Shown piece by piece: positions 15,650 to 24,613 of a stretch of 43,392 nt of DNA. Origin of the DNA: an uncultured bacterium (GTDB taxonomy: Bacteria > Pseudomonadota > Gammaproteobacteria > Burkholderiales > CAIKXV01); the NCBI GenBank assembly GCA_903873475.1, contig CAIQON010000163.1, positions 1 through 43,392 of the forward strand. The letters are read 5' to 3'. Numbering within the stretch: position 1 is the stretch's first letter; the number at the start of each line of letters is the position of its first letter. A model generated the notes under the pieces. The model was not told where the DNA came from and made no database searches. It saw only the letters and a list, made by a program, of their open reading frames with translations. Made by a program: the position numbers and the translations under genes.

Positions 15650-16687
15650 CTACTCGCCCTTCACGCCCGCATTCTTCACCGCGCGCGCCCAGCGCTCGGT
15701 GTCCCTGGCCAGCAGATCGCCGAACTGCTCAGGGCTCAACGTCACCGGTTCGACCCCGATGTCCCTGAATCGCTCGCGTATCGTATCGCTGCCGATGATG
15801 CGGTTGATCTCGGTGTTGAGCCGGGTGACGATGGGCCGCGGCGTGCCGGCAGGAGCGAACATGCCGATCCAGAAATCGGCCTCGAAGCCGGGAAGGCCCG
15901 ATTCGCCGGCGGTGGGCACGCCGGGCAGGGCCGCCGATCGTTTCGGACCGTTGATCGACAGCGCGCGCAGGCGGCCGGCCTTGATCAGTTGCACGGCCGA
16001 GGCAACGCCGGTGAACATGACATCGGTCTCGCCGCTCACCGTCGCGCTCACGCCCGGCGTGCTGCCCTTGTACGGCACATGCAGGATGTCGACGGCCGCC
16101 ATCTGCCGGAACAGTTCCGCCGCGAGGTGGGGTGAACTGCCGACGCCGGCGGACGCGTAGCGGATCGATCCGGGTTTCGCCTTCGCGATGCGGATCAGGT
16201 CGGCCACGGTCTTCACCGGCACCGACGGGTGGGCGATCAGCACGCTGGTCGAGTAGCCGAAGATCGCCACCGGGGTGAACTGCCTGATCGGGTCGTACGA
16301 CAGCTTCGGGTAGATGCTCGGGTTGACCGCCATGATCGCGGTGCCCGCGACGACCAGGGTGGCGCCGGTGGGTGGCGCCTTGGCTACGGCCTCGGTACCG
16401 ATGATGCCGTTCGCCCCGGCGCGGTTCTCCGCGACCACGGGAATGCCGAGCACCTCGGACAGCCGCTGGCCGATCGTGCGCGCGAGCGTATCGGTCGATC
16501 CGCCAGCGGCCTGGGGCACCATCAACTGCAACGCCTTCAGCGGGAAGTCCTGCTGCGCCGAGGCGCAGGTGCCGACGGCGGCGAGCGCGGCACCGAGCAG
16601 GCTCGCACAGTGCCCGGTGCGCCGCATCGAAGCGCGAGCCGACGGCTGTGCGGCCGGGCGGCCGAGGTCTTTGCAAATGGCGCTCAT
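15650..16687 (-). CDS. Bug/TctC periplasmic solute-binding protein (5 of 10), coupled to aconitase
   Basis: 345 residues. The N-terminal region is long (about 48 residues, with MRRTGHCASLLGAAL as the hydrophobic start) and ends ASA/QQ; an internal ATG before MRRTG could be the true signal-peptide start. Ligand loops are PQAAGGSTDTLAR and ENRAGANGIIGTE; the second lobe has HVPYKGSTPGVSATVSGE. The ATG overlaps the aconitase stop (ATGA, 16684-16687), so the two proteins are translated together. A tri- or dicarboxylate used by the aconitase is the obvious candidate ligand. Confidence 0.92.
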   Translation of the reverse strand: MSAICKDLGRPAAQPSARASMRRTGHCASLLGAALAAVGTCASAQQDFPLKALQLMVPQAAGGSTDTLARTIGQRLSEVLGIPVVAENRAGANGIIGTEAVAKAPPTGATLVVAGTAIMAVNPSIYPKLSYDPIRQFTPVAIFGYSTSVLIAHPSVPVKTVADLIRIAKAKPGSIRYASAGVGSSPHLAAELFRQMAAVDILHVPYKGSTPGVSATVSGETDVMFTGVASAVQLIKAGRLRALSINGPKRSAALPGVPTAGESGLPGFEADFWIGMFAPAGTPRPIVTRLNTEINRIIGSDTIRERFRDIGVEPVTLSPEQFGDLLARDTERWARAVKNAGVKGE

Positions 16688-19428
16688 GAGTCTTCCTTTG
16701 CTGCGGGTGCGGTGTGTGCGTTGGATACGGCGGATGCCTTCTGCGCGAGGAACTTGCGCAACACATGCTGGACGATGCCGCCGTCGAGGTAGTACTCGAC
16801 CTCCGGCTGCGTATCGAGGCGGGCCGTGAGGGTGATCTCGAGCGTCGAACCGTCCGGCCGAGTGATCGTGCAGGGCACCGGCGCCTTCGGCGCCACGTCG
16901 GCGCCGGGGACGGCGATGTCGAAGCACTCGCGGCCGGTCAGGCCGAGCGTGTTGCGTGTCACGCCGTCGGGGAACTGCAGCGGCAGCACGCCGACGCCGA
17001 CCAGGTTCGAGCGGTGGATACGCTCGAACGACTCGGCGATCACCGCGCGCACGCCCAGCAGTTGCGTGCCCTTGGCCGCCCAGTCGCGCGACGATCCTGC
17101 GCCGTACTCACGCCCGGCAACGACTACCAGCGGCACGCCCTGCTCGCGGTAGCGCTCGGCTGCGTCGTACACGGTCATCGGCACGCCCTCCGGCAGGTGC
17201 AGCGTCGACGTGCCCTCGACCCCGGGCGTCAGCTCGTTGCGCAGACGCAGGTTCGCGAACGTGCCGCGGATCATCACCTCGTGGTTGAGGCGGCGCGCCG
17301 CGTAGTTCACGAAGTCGCGCGGCTCGACGCCGAGCGTGCGCAGGTACCTGCCGGCCGGCCCGTCGGCGGGGATCTGGCCGATCGGCGAGATGTGGTCGGT
17401 GGTCACCCGGTCGCCCAGCATCAGCAGCATGCGCGCGCCACGGATCGGCTCTACCGCGGAGCGCGCGGCGGTCATCGCCGTGAAGAACGGCGGCCGGATG
17501 ATGAAGTGGCTGTGCGGGTTCCATGCGGGCAGCAGCGTGTCCGGCGCCGACAGCGACTGCCACTGCGGCGTGCCCTCGCGCACCCGGGCATAGCGCTCGC
17601 GGAACAATGCCGGCGACAGCGTGCGGGCCAGCACGTCGGACACCTCGGCGTCGTCCGGCCATAGGTCGCGCAGGTAGACGGGCCGGCCCTGCGGGTCGGC
17701 CCCCAGCGGCTCGCAGGTCAGATCGGTGTTGATCGAGCCGGCGAGCGCATAGGCGACCACCAGCGGTGGCGAAGCCAGGAAGTTCGCGCGCACGCTGGCG
17801 TGGATGCGCGCGTCGAAGTTGCGGTTGCCGGACAGCACCGCGACGGTGGCAAGCCCGCGCTCTTCGATCGCACGCCCGACGGCCTCGGGCAGCGGGCCCG
17901 AATTGCCCATGCAGCTCATGCAGCCGAAGCCGGTCACCTGGAAGCCGAGCGCGTCCAGGTCCGCCTGCAGCCCGCTCGCCTGCAGGTAGTCGGCGACCAC
18001 GCGCGAGCCGGGCGACAGCGAGGTCTTCACCCACGGCTGCGCCTTGAGGCCCCGGCGCCGTGCATTGCGCGCGAGCAGGCCGGCGGCGACCATCACCCGC
18101 GGGTTCGAGGTGTTCGTGCAACTGGTGATCGCCGCGATCACCACGTCGCCATGGCCGAGGCTGAACGGCGCACCGTCGACCGGTGTGCGCGCCGGCGCCT
18201 GCGGACACTCGGCCCTGAACGCCGCGGGCGCACCCGCGAGCGGCACGCGGGCATCGGGGCGACCCGGGCCGGCGACACAGGGCTCGACCGCCGCGAGGTC
18301 GATGTCGACCGTGCGCGCATAGTCGGGCACCGCTGCGCCGGATTCGCGCCACAGGCCCTGCGCCCGGCAATAGGCCTCGACCAGCGCGACCTGCGCCGCC
18401 TCGCGGCCGGTGAGCTCGAGGAAGCGCAGCGTCTCGGCATCGACCGGGAAGAAGCCCATGTTGGCGCCATACTCGGGCGTCATGTTGGCGATGGTCGCGC
18501 GTTCGGGCAGCGACAGCGTGTCGACGCCGTCACCGTGGAACTCGACGACCTTGGCGAGCACGCCTTCCCGGCGCATCGCCTCGGTGATCGTGAGCACGAG
18601 GTCGGTGGCGGTCACGCCGGGGCGCAGCCGCCCCGACAGCCGGCAGCCGACGACCTCGGGCAACAGGATGGAGATCGGCTCGCCGAGCGCGACCGCGCCG
18701 CCTTCGAGGCCACCCACGCCCCAGCCGACGATACCCAGCGCATTGGTCATCGCGGTATGGCTGTCCATCGCGATCAGCGAATCGGGATACGCCAGCGTGC
18801 GGCCGCCCGCTTCCGCCGTCCACACCACGCGCGCGAGGTGTTCCAGGTTCACCTGGTGCAGGATGCCCGAGCCCGGCGGGAACACGCGCAGGTTGCCGAA
18901 CGCGCGGCTGCCCCAGCGCAGGAACTCGTAGCGCTCGCGGTTCTGCGCGAACTCGCTCGCCATGTTGTGTTCGAGCGCGCCCGGCCGGCCGCTCGCCTCG
19001 ACCATCACGGAATGGTCGACGATGAAGTCGAGGTGGATCTGCGGCTCGATGCGCCGCGGATCACCACCCAGCGCCTGCATCGCCTCGCGCATCGCCGCCA
19101 GGTCGCCGAGCAGCGTGATGCCGGAGGAGTCGGGCATCATCATCCGTGCGGGACGCAGGCCGATCGCACAATCGGGCGCGCGGCCATCGCGGTTGCGTGC
19201 GCGAAGCCAGGTAGCGAACCCGGCAAGGTCTTCGCCCGTGGCCTGGCCGAGCGCGTGCTGGCGCAGCAGGTTCTCGAGCATGACCTTGAGCACGAACGGC
19301 AGGCGGGCAACGCCCTCGAGCCCATCGGCCTGCGCGGCGGCGAGGCTGAAGTAATCGTACTGCCGGTCGCCGACCTGCAGCGTACGGCGTGTCCGGCTGC
19401 CGTCGCAGCGTGTCGTGTCGGTGGTCAT
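16684..19428 (-). CDS. Divergent aconitase-family hydratase (AcnA type)
   Basis: 914 residues in the AcnA order (domains 1-3, linker, swivel domain 4). The [4Fe-4S] cysteines are Cys437 (SCTNTSNP), Cys503 and Cys506 (GFGCMSCMGNSG). MDSHTAMTNA (222-224 Asp-Ser-His), VDHSVMVE, GDRVTTDHISPIG, NHEVMIRGTFAN and EYGAGSSRDWAAKG are kept. The usual 'MQD.TGVPA' segment, whose Gln touches substrate in known aconitases, is replaced by MMMPDSSGITLLGD (residues 97-110), and 'TDSHTTM' reads MDSHTAM. It is therefore probably not the housekeeping aconitase but a paralogue for a related hydroxy-acid isomerisation or dehydration. It has its own promoter and is coupled to a Bug protein. Confidence 0.88.
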   Translation of the reverse strand: MTTDTTRCDGSRTRRTLQVGDRQYDYFSLAAAQADGLEGVARLPFVLKVMLENLLRQHALGQATGEDLAGFATWLRARNRDGRAPDCAIGLRPARMMMPDSSGITLLGDLAAMREAMQALGGDPRRIEPQIHLDFIVDHSVMVEASGRPGALEHNMASEFAQNRERYEFLRWGSRAFGNLRVFPPGSGILHQVNLEHLARVVWTAEAGGRTLAYPDSLIAMDSHTAMTNALGIVGWGVGGLEGGAVALGEPISILLPEVVGCRLSGRLRPGVTATDLVLTITEAMRREGVLAKVVEFHGDGVDTLSLPERATIANMTPEYGANMGFFPVDAETLRFLELTGREAAQVALVEAYCRAQGLWRESGAAVPDYARTVDIDLAAVEPCVAGPGRPDARVPLAGAPAAFRAECPQAPARTPVDGAPFSLGHGDVVIAAITSCTNTSNPRVMVAAGLLARNARRRGLKAQPWVKTSLSPGSRVVADYLQASGLQADLDALGFQVTGFGCMSCMGNSGPLPEAVGRAIEERGLATVAVLSGNRNFDARIHASVRANFLASPPLVVAYALAGSINTDLTCEPLGADPQGRPVYLRDLWPDDAEVSDVLARTLSPALFRERYARVREGTPQWQSLSAPDTLLPAWNPHSHFIIRPPFFTAMTAARSAVEPIRGARMLLMLGDRVTTDHISPIGQIPADGPAGRYLRTLGVEPRDFVNYAARRLNHEVMIRGTFANLRLRNELTPGVEGTSTLHLPEGVPMTVYDAAERYREQGVPLVVVAGREYGAGSSRDWAAKGTQLLGVRAVIAESFERIHRSNLVGVGVLPLQFPDGVTRNTLGLTGRECFDIAVPGADVAPKAPVPCTITRPDGSTLEITLTARLDTQPEVEYYLDGGIVQHVLRKFLAQKASAVSNAHTAPAAKEDS

Positions 19429-19516
19429 CGCTCCTCGCTTCGCGCCGCCCCGTGCCGGGGTCTGTCACAACGCCGACGCCGTGCCATGGGCCGGGCATGG
19501 ATGTCGCGCCGCACCG

Positions 19517-19545
19517 ATTGTCCGCAGCGGTCCTGCGAGTGTCAA
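19517..19545 (-). promoter_or_regulatory. Promoter of the aconitase-Bug operon
   Basis: On the minus strand a perfect TTGACA (19540-19545), a 17-base spacer and GACAAT (19517-19522, four of six consensus bases) lie in the 161-base gap before the aconitase ATG at 19428, giving a leader of roughly 80 bases. Confidence 0.5.
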
Positions 19546-19589
19546 TGCGCGCCAGCGCCTAGGGCGGCCACCGGCGCCGGCGCGTACGA

Positions 19590-20084
19590 TCAGGGCGTGG
19601 CAGTGATCCGCACGCGCCGGTTCTCGAGCGCGTAGGGCTGGTCCGGTCGCAGGAGATCGGCCGCTCCGCGCCCTTCGCCAGTGAGGCGGGCGCGATCGAC
19701 ACCGGCGCCGGACAGATGCGTGATCACCGATTCGGCGCGACGCTGGCTGAGCCGCTGGTTGTAGCCGGCATTACCCTTGGCATCGGTGTGGCCCTCGACG
19801 CGGAAACGCAGCCCGGCCAGCCGCTCGCTGCGCATGGCGGCTGCCAGGCTGTCGAGCAGCGGCTGGCTGCCCGGCTGGATGCGCGCCGAGTCGAAATCGA
19901 ACTGCACCACGAGGTCCACGCTGCGCGGCTCCGGCACCAGGTTGCGCAGCCCGCGCGTGGCTGCGGGCGCGGGTGCCAGTCGATCGACCAGGTCGTCCAC
20001 CGTCGCGCTGGCCGAGGGCTGGGCACCGACCGGTGACGCGAGCACGGCAAGCAACAGGCATGCGGACGCGAACATGATTCTCAT
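19590..20084 (-). CDS. OmpA-domain periplasmic/outer-membrane protein
   Basis: 164 residues: signal peptide ending VGA/QP, a 40-residue linker, then an OmpA C-terminal-like domain. VQFDFDSARIQPGSQPLLDSL, VEGHTDAKGNAGYNQRLSQRRAESV and GEGRGAADL...NRRVRI are textbook motifs, including the Asp and Arg that hold the diaminopimelate of peptidoglycan. There is no beta-barrel or lipobox, so it is a soluble peptidoglycan-binding protein. It is the last gene of the five-gene caspase-fold operon; its ATG overlaps the stop of the preceding caspase gene (ATGA, 20081-20084). It could anchor the system to the cell wall. Confidence 0.9.
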   Translation of the reverse strand: MRIMFASACLLLAVLASPVGAQPSASATVDDLVDRLAPAPAATRGLRNLVPEPRSVDLVVQFDFDSARIQPGSQPLLDSLAAAMRSERLAGLRFRVEGHTDAKGNAGYNQRLSQRRAESVITHLSGAGVDRARLTGEGRGAADLLRPDQPYALENRRVRITATP

Positions 20085-21907
20085 CTGACCTCCTCCACGG
20101 TGAGCAACCGCGCCCCGAAGGACTCTGTCCCGCCGGCGGGCGCCGAGGTCAGGAAGTCGAAGAGCGCGCTGCGGCCGTCCAGCGTGTTGAGCGTGAAGGT
20201 GAACGGCGACCTTGCATCGGGTTTCACGCGGGTGAGTCGTTCGAGCGAGCGTGGCGTATCGGCCACCACCACCATCAGATGGTTGATGCCGGCTGGTCCG
20301 GCGGCGCGGATGCGCCAGTCTTCGCGCGGCAGGCGCACCGGCTGGCCGGCGCGTACCCGGTTGCTCATGTCCAGCGCATTCGGGAACAACAGGTAGAAGC
20401 TGCGCGCATCGCTGCCCAGAAGCACCAGGTACAGGAATCCGTCGCGCTGGGGCGTGACGGTGAGTTCCAGGAAATCGCGGCCGATGCGCAGCGCGCCCGC
20501 CTGTCCACTCACCTCGGGCATGCGTCGCGGGTCAGCCTGTGCCGCGATGTCCGCCAGCGTCGCCAGCGAGGCCAGCGCTGGTGGTGGCGGTGCAGGTGCG
20601 GGGGCCGGGGCCTGGACGGGCGGCGCCACGGGCACCGAGGGCTGGACGACCGACGGTGGCGGTGCAGGGGCCGGGGCTGGCGTTGCAACTGGCGCCGAGA
20701 CTTGCACTGACGCAGGCGCGGCCACTGGCGCCGAGACTTGTACTGACGCAGGCGCGGCTACCGGCGCCGAGACTTGCACTGACGCAGGCGCGGCTACCGG
20801 CGCCGTGGGTTGCTGCACCGGTGAAGTTGCCGCAAGCGCGCTCGCGATCGGCGCAGGCGCGGCCGACTCGGCGGGGCGCGCTGCCTGGACGGGCGCCGCC
20901 CCTGCCACCGGGGGACGGCTCACCGGCACCGGCACCAGGTTACGGTTGCCCGACAGGCTGATCGTGTGCGGCGCGAGATGTGGATAGGCGCGCAGCCGCT
21001 CGGTGACGAACGACTGCGCGCAGCGCCGGATCTCCTCCAGGCTGACCGCGCCCGAGGCATCCAGATCGCGCGCCTTGCCGAGCAGGCAGTCGCGGATGCC
21101 CACCGTGGCCAGGCCGCCGTTGTTCGGATCGTCGAAGCTCACCTCGTCGGGACGCGCAGAGGTGATCAGCACCACGTTCTCGCGCAATGCGCCCAGCCGT
21201 GTCGACTCGGTGAACAGGCCGCGGGTACGGTAGTTCGACACCACTGAGCAGGCTGCGGCCGAGCCGCTCGCCGGCCCGGTGCTGAACTTGGGCACCAGGG
21301 CGCTGGCGAGTCCGCGGGTCTCTGCACCCTTCGCGGGCAGCACGCCCTCGGAGTGGCAGGCGTCGAGCATCACGACCAGCTTGTCGGCACGCTGCCCCAC
21401 TGCCTGCGTGGCCTGCGCAAGTTCCGCATTGGTGATGACCTGACCGTCGTAGGTGAGCAGCCCCTCGACACAGCCGCCGGCCTCGGGATCGAAGTAGCGC
21501 GTGCCGTGGCCGGAAAAGTAGACCAGTGCCCGCGTCCCCTCCCGGGTTCGCTCACCGAAGTCGCGCAGGATGGCGAGCAGGCCGGCCTTGGTCGCCTCGG
21601 CATTGCGCACCACGCGCATGCCGTTCTCGGGAACGCCCATGGCACGCGCGATCGTGCGCGCGCTCGCCATGTCGTGCTCGACGCCGCGCAGGGGCGTGAC
21701 CGCGGGATCGGCATAGCGGCTGATGCCGATGATCAGTGCGGTACGCGCCCCGCTGGCCTGCGCCAGCGCCGCAGGCCAGGGCGCGAGCAGCATCAGCATC
21801 AGAAGCACGACGAGCACGCTTGCGGGCGCGAAGCGGCCACGCAAGGCGGGGCACGGCCCGATCAGGGCCATGGGACGAAACGCAGTCATGCAGGCGGTGA
21901 GGGTCAT
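20081..21907 (-). CDS. Exported caspase-fold (peptidase C14) protein with C-terminal DUF4384-like domain
   Basis: 608 residues. Hydrophobic residues 27-49 form a signal peptide ending LA/QA. The caspase-like p20 domain (about 54-315) starts with ARTALIIGISRYADP; the catalytic dyad is His134 (VYFSGHGTRYF) and Cys184 (VMLDACHSEG). A Pro/Ala linker of about 120 residues follows, containing three copies of a 12-residue repeat (SAPVAAPASVQV). The C-terminal region (about 470-590) has FLELTVTPQRDGFLYLVLLG and FYLLFPN, as in DUF4384. Its ATG overlaps the stop of the second caspase gene. Bacterial metacaspase-like proteases cleave after basic residues and often act in regulated proteolysis; the partner is not known. 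Confidence 0.85.
   Translation of the reverse strand: MTLTACMTAFRPMALIGPCPALRGRFAPASVLVVLLMLMLLAPWPAALAQASGARTALIIGISRYADPAVTPLRGVEHDMASARTIARAMGVPENGMRVVRNAEATKAGLLAILRDFGERTREGTRALVYFSGHGTRYFDPEAGGCVEGLLTYDGQVITNAELAQATQAVGQRADKLVVMLDACHSEGVLPAKGAETRGLASALVPKFSTGPASGSAAACSVVSNYRTRGLFTESTRLGALRENVVLITSARPDEVSFDDPNNGGLATVGIRDCLLGKARDLDASGAVSLEEIRRCAQSFVTERLRAYPHLAPHTISLSGNRNLVPVPVSRPPVAGAAPVQAARPAESAAPAPIASALAATSPVQQPTAPVAAPASVQVSAPVAAPASVQVSAPVAAPASVQVSAPVATPAPAPAPPPSVVQPSVPVAPPVQAPAPAPAPPPPALASLATLADIAAQADPRRMPEVSGQAGALRIGRDFLELTVTPQRDGFLYLVLLGSDARSFYLLFPNALDMSNRVRAGQPVRLPREDWRIRAAGPAGINHLMVVVADTPRSLERLTRVKPDARSPFTFTLNTLDGRSALFDFLTSAPAGGTESFGARLLTVEEVR
20691..20798 (-). repeat. Three tandem 36-base repeats in the linker of the caspase gene
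   Basis: Units at 20691-20726, 20727-20762 and 20763-20798 differ at only a few bases, with a partial fourth copy after 20798. They encode the 12-residue Ala/Pro/Val repeats of the linker. Near identity at DNA level points to recent expansion and probable length variation. Confidence 0.9.
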
Positions 21908-23811
21908 GGCGCGAAGAAGAACTCGCCGATCGCCTGGTCGTAGAGCGCCGGCGTCTGCTCGTGGCCGACGCCGCGCGCGAGCCTCACCACTTCGGTGCGC
22001 ACGGTGCGCAGCACGCGATCGACCGACTGCCCGGGGCGGGTCATCTCACGCAGCAGGATGCGCGTGAACAGACCGTTTCTCTCGGGATCACTGGGCCCGA
22101 GGCGGTCGAGCGCCTGCTGTCCGGCCCCGGCCGAGTACATCACCATCTGGCCGCTGGCCGCCGAGGTGGGCGCAAGGCCGCGCCCGCCGATGCTTCGGCC
22201 CTTCGACTGGAACGGGTTGTCGCGGCAGGCATCGATGACGGCCAGGCTGAACTTCGCCTTGCGCTCGTTGAGATCGTCGAGGATGCGCTGCAGCGGGATG
22301 GCCTCGTCCTTCACCTGCTCTTCGTGATCGGCCCGGATGTCTACCGGCAGCAGGTAGTTCGCTGCGCCCAGTTGCACGCCGTGGCCAGCGAAGAAGAATA
22401 TGACCTCGTCGCCACCTTGTACCTGCATGCGAAAGTCGCGCAGCGCCTGCTTGAAGCGCTTCTCGCTAAGGTTCAGATGCTTGGTGACCGTGAAACCCAC
22501 GGCCTGCAGCGTGCGGGCCATCGCCTCCGCATCGGCCACGGCGTTGGCGAGCGGTGCGACCTCGGTGTAGCGGTCGTTGCCGATCACCAGCGCCTTGCGA
22601 TTGACCGCTGGCGGCCGCGGTACGAACGGACGCGCTGCGCCGTCCTGTGCAGGTGGCGGTTGGGCAGCACCCTTTTCGACGGTCGCCTGCAACTGGGCGA
22701 GCGTCTTGCGCATCTGCTCGAGTTGCGCCTGCAGATCGCGGTTCTGCTGCTCGATGGCCAGCGTCGGGATACCCGGCACCGCGCCAGCCGCTGGCGGCTT
22801 GGCGGCGGCGGCGGCGGTGGTGGTGACGGCGGTGGTGACGGCGGTGGCAGTTGTCGGTGCGGCAGCCGGTACGGCAGCGGGTGCGGCGGGGGCCGGCGCG
22901 GGTACGGTTGCAGGTCCGGGCGCAGGCGCCGGTGCCGAAGCAACCTGCGCCTTCGCCGGCGCCGGCGCCGAGGCTGTCACGGTCGCTGGACTGGCAGGCC
23001 AGGCCAGCGCGGTGATCGGCCGCGGCGTGAGGCTCAGGAAGGACAACTGCGTGGAGGCGACATAGACGGCGGTCCAGGTCGAGAACAGGTCGGCCTCGAC
23101 GCCGCCTCGGCCGGCAAGGACCGCTTCGCGGAACTGTTGCGGCGTTCGCCCCTGCGGCGGACGGACGAACAGTTCGACATTCAGGCGCCGGCGCAGGTGT
23201 TCCTGCAGTTCGACTTGCACCAGCAGCATCCCGCCGCCGATCGGTGCCGCATCGCTGCCGAGAGCCATCCCGCCGACCTCCTTCCACCAGGAATCGCCCG
23301 AGGCGGTACGCGTGCGCCACTGCTCGTAGTCCCCGATCGTCCAGACGCGCGAGCAGCGATTCACCAGGTCGTTGCCGGTGGATCCGTGCGCATTGCGCAT
23401 GAACTCGGTACTGCCTTCGCCCGGAGGACCTGCATGGCAGCCCAGGGGGCCCCAGCCCGTGGTCCGGTTGTCCCGGGTGTGGCGAACCACCATCAGCGGG
23501 ATGAGCGCGTCGTCGCGGGTATTGCGCAGCACGATCGTTTCCAGGTCGAAGCCCTTGCGCTTCAGGATCGGCGTCGCCGTCACCCGCCACTCGCCTTCGG
23601 GCAGCGGCACGCTCGCACCCCAGCCCAGCCCCAGCGCGCCGCGCATGGTGCTGCCTACCGCGGGCTGCGACAGCGCCGGCCGTGCGGGCAGCACGAGCGC
23701 GGTCGCGAGCACCAGCAGCGCGAGCCACCCGCCGGCGAGGCGGCAGAGCCGACCACTACGGGGCACGGCACGGCGAAGGCTCTTCGCCGATGGCATCGGA
23801 CGCGCTGTCAT
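21904..23811 (-). CDS. Exported caspase-fold (peptidase C14) protein with N-terminal unknown domain
   Basis: 635 residues from the ATG at 23811 (AGGGAAACTGTC upstream). A signal peptide (residues 25-49) ends LS/QP. Residues 55-265 are a domain without a recognised family that has four Cys/Trp-rich strands (GCHAGPPGE, NRCSRVW). A long Ala/Pro/Thr linker (270-345) and a coiled coil (350-382, QQNRDLQAQLEQMRKTLAQLQ) lead to the C-terminal caspase domain (403-630), with His477 (FFFAGHGVQ) and Cys529 (AVIDACRDNPF). The architecture is the mirror image of its neighbour, caspase domain last rather than first. It lies 25 bases after the zinc-ribbon gene and overlaps the next caspase gene by four bases. 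Confidence 0.85.
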   Translation of the reverse strand: MTARPMPSAKSLRRAVPRSGRLCRLAGGWLALLVLATALVLPARPALSQPAVGSTMRGALGLGWGASVPLPEGEWRVTATPILKRKGFDLETIVLRNTRDDALIPLMVVRHTRDNRTTGWGPLGCHAGPPGEGSTEFMRNAHGSTGNDLVNRCSRVWTIGDYEQWRTRTASGDSWWKEVGGMALGSDAAPIGGGMLLVQVELQEHLRRRLNVELFVRPPQGRTPQQFREAVLAGRGGVEADLFSTWTAVYVASTQLSFLSLTPRPITALAWPASPATVTASAPAPAKAQVASAPAPAPGPATVPAPAPAAPAAVPAAAPTTATAVTTAVTTTAAAAAKPPAAGAVPGIPTLAIEQQNRDLQAQLEQMRKTLAQLQATVEKGAAQPPPAQDGAARPFVPRPPAVNRKALVIGNDRYTEVAPLANAVADAEAMARTLQAVGFTVTKHLNLSEKRFKQALRDFRMQVQGGDEVIFFFAGHGVQLGAANYLLPVDIRADHEEQVKDEAIPLQRILDDLNERKAKFSLAVIDACRDNPFQSKGRSIGGRGLAPTSAASGQMVMYSAGAGQQALDRLGPSDPERNGLFTRILLREMTRPGQSVDRVLRTVRTEVVRLARGVGHEQTPALYDQAIGEFFFAP

Positions 23812-23836
23812 GACAGTTTCCCTGTGATGGATCGGT

Positions 23837-24613
23837 TCATTCGCCTGCGAGGCTCTTGAGGCCGGAGTAGAGCGCAAGTCCGCCCGCGCAGATCGGCGAG
23901 AGCAGGCCTGCCAGTTGCTGGAAGCGCTGCGCATGGCCGATCAGGGCTCCGGGCGCAGTGGCGGCAACCGGCCGCAGCGTCGCCCGGCGCAGGCTGTGCG
24001 TGAGCAGGTAGCCGGTCAGGAAGGCCAGTGCGATGGACGCGCTGTACTCCAGCGCCTCGCGGGCCTCGCGCGCGTCCTGTGGCAGCAGTGGCACGCTGTC
24101 GATCAGGTGGGTGACGGTGAACATCGCGGTGACCGCGGCAAGCCCGCAGCAGACCGAAGCAAGCACGTGGGCCGCCAGGCTGCCATCGACCATCCGGCTG
24201 GCGCGCGCACCCAGGGCCAGGGGCACCGCCAGCGTGACCACGCGCAGCAGCATCGGGGGGGCGTCGTAGACGAACAGCAACAGCCAGTGCAGAAAGGCCG
24301 AGGTCACCGCGACCACCAGGACGGCTGCGGCCAGGGTGGCAGCCGTCGAACGGATGGTCCGCGCCGGTGCGCCGGCAGGCGTAGCCGATGCCGCAGGTGC
24401 AGCTGGCGCCTCGGGTGCGGTGGCCGGTCGCACGGACTGTTCGCGCAACTCGGCGAGTTCGGCGCGCAACGTCGCGAGTTCCATCGACAGCGCCGCCTGG
24501 CGGGCGAGCATCGGCAGCAGGTGTCCGACCATCCGGCCGCAGTGCTGGCAGGCCAGTACACCCGGAGAGAGTTCTCCGGCGCAGTACGGGCAGGCCAGAC
24601 CGGTCCCGGTCAC
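23837..24613 (-). CDS. Zinc-ribbon membrane protein
   Basis: 258 residues from a GTG start overlapping the upstream stop (GTGA, 24610-24613). A zinc ribbon stands at the N-terminus: CPYC (Cys8, Cys11) and CQHC (Cys22, Cys25). A helical, probably coiled-coil segment (36-60, ALSMELATLRAELAELREQ) and an Ala/Pro linker follow, then about four to five membrane segments (roughly 87-115, 120-137, 145-170, 190-210 and 235-252). No known family is recognised. The topology suggests a cytoplasmic zinc ribbon sensing or binding a partner while the membrane part connects to the exported caspase proteins made from the same operon. Confidence 0.75.
   Translation of the reverse strand: MTGTGLACPYCAGELSPGVLACQHCGRMVGHLLPMLARQAALSMELATLRAELAELREQSVRPATAPEAPAAPAASATPAGAPARTIRSTAATLAAAVLVVAVTSAFLHWLLLFVYDAPPMLLRVVTLAVPLALGARASRMVDGSLAAHVLASVCCGLAAVTAMFTVTHLIDSVPLLPQDAREAREALEYSASIALAFLTGYLLTHSLRRATLRPVAATAPGALIGHAQRFQQLAGLLSPICAGGLALYSGLKSLAGE

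Noticed and set aside
17800-19635. Open frame of 611 codons on the plus strand opposite the aconitase gene
   Set aside because: It is the antisense shadow of a well-conserved aconitase; the product is rich in Arg, His and Ala with no domain, as expected of an off-frame in very GC-rich DNA.
22800-22870. GGC/GGT-rich microrepeat that might be taken for a structural repeat
   Set aside because: It encodes the Ala/Thr linker of the second caspase-fold protein and needs no further explanation.
21961-23859. Open frame of 632 codons on the plus strand opposite the second caspase-fold gene
   Set aside because: Product is low complexity (long Gly and Arg runs from the antisense of an Ala/Pro linker) and shows no family.
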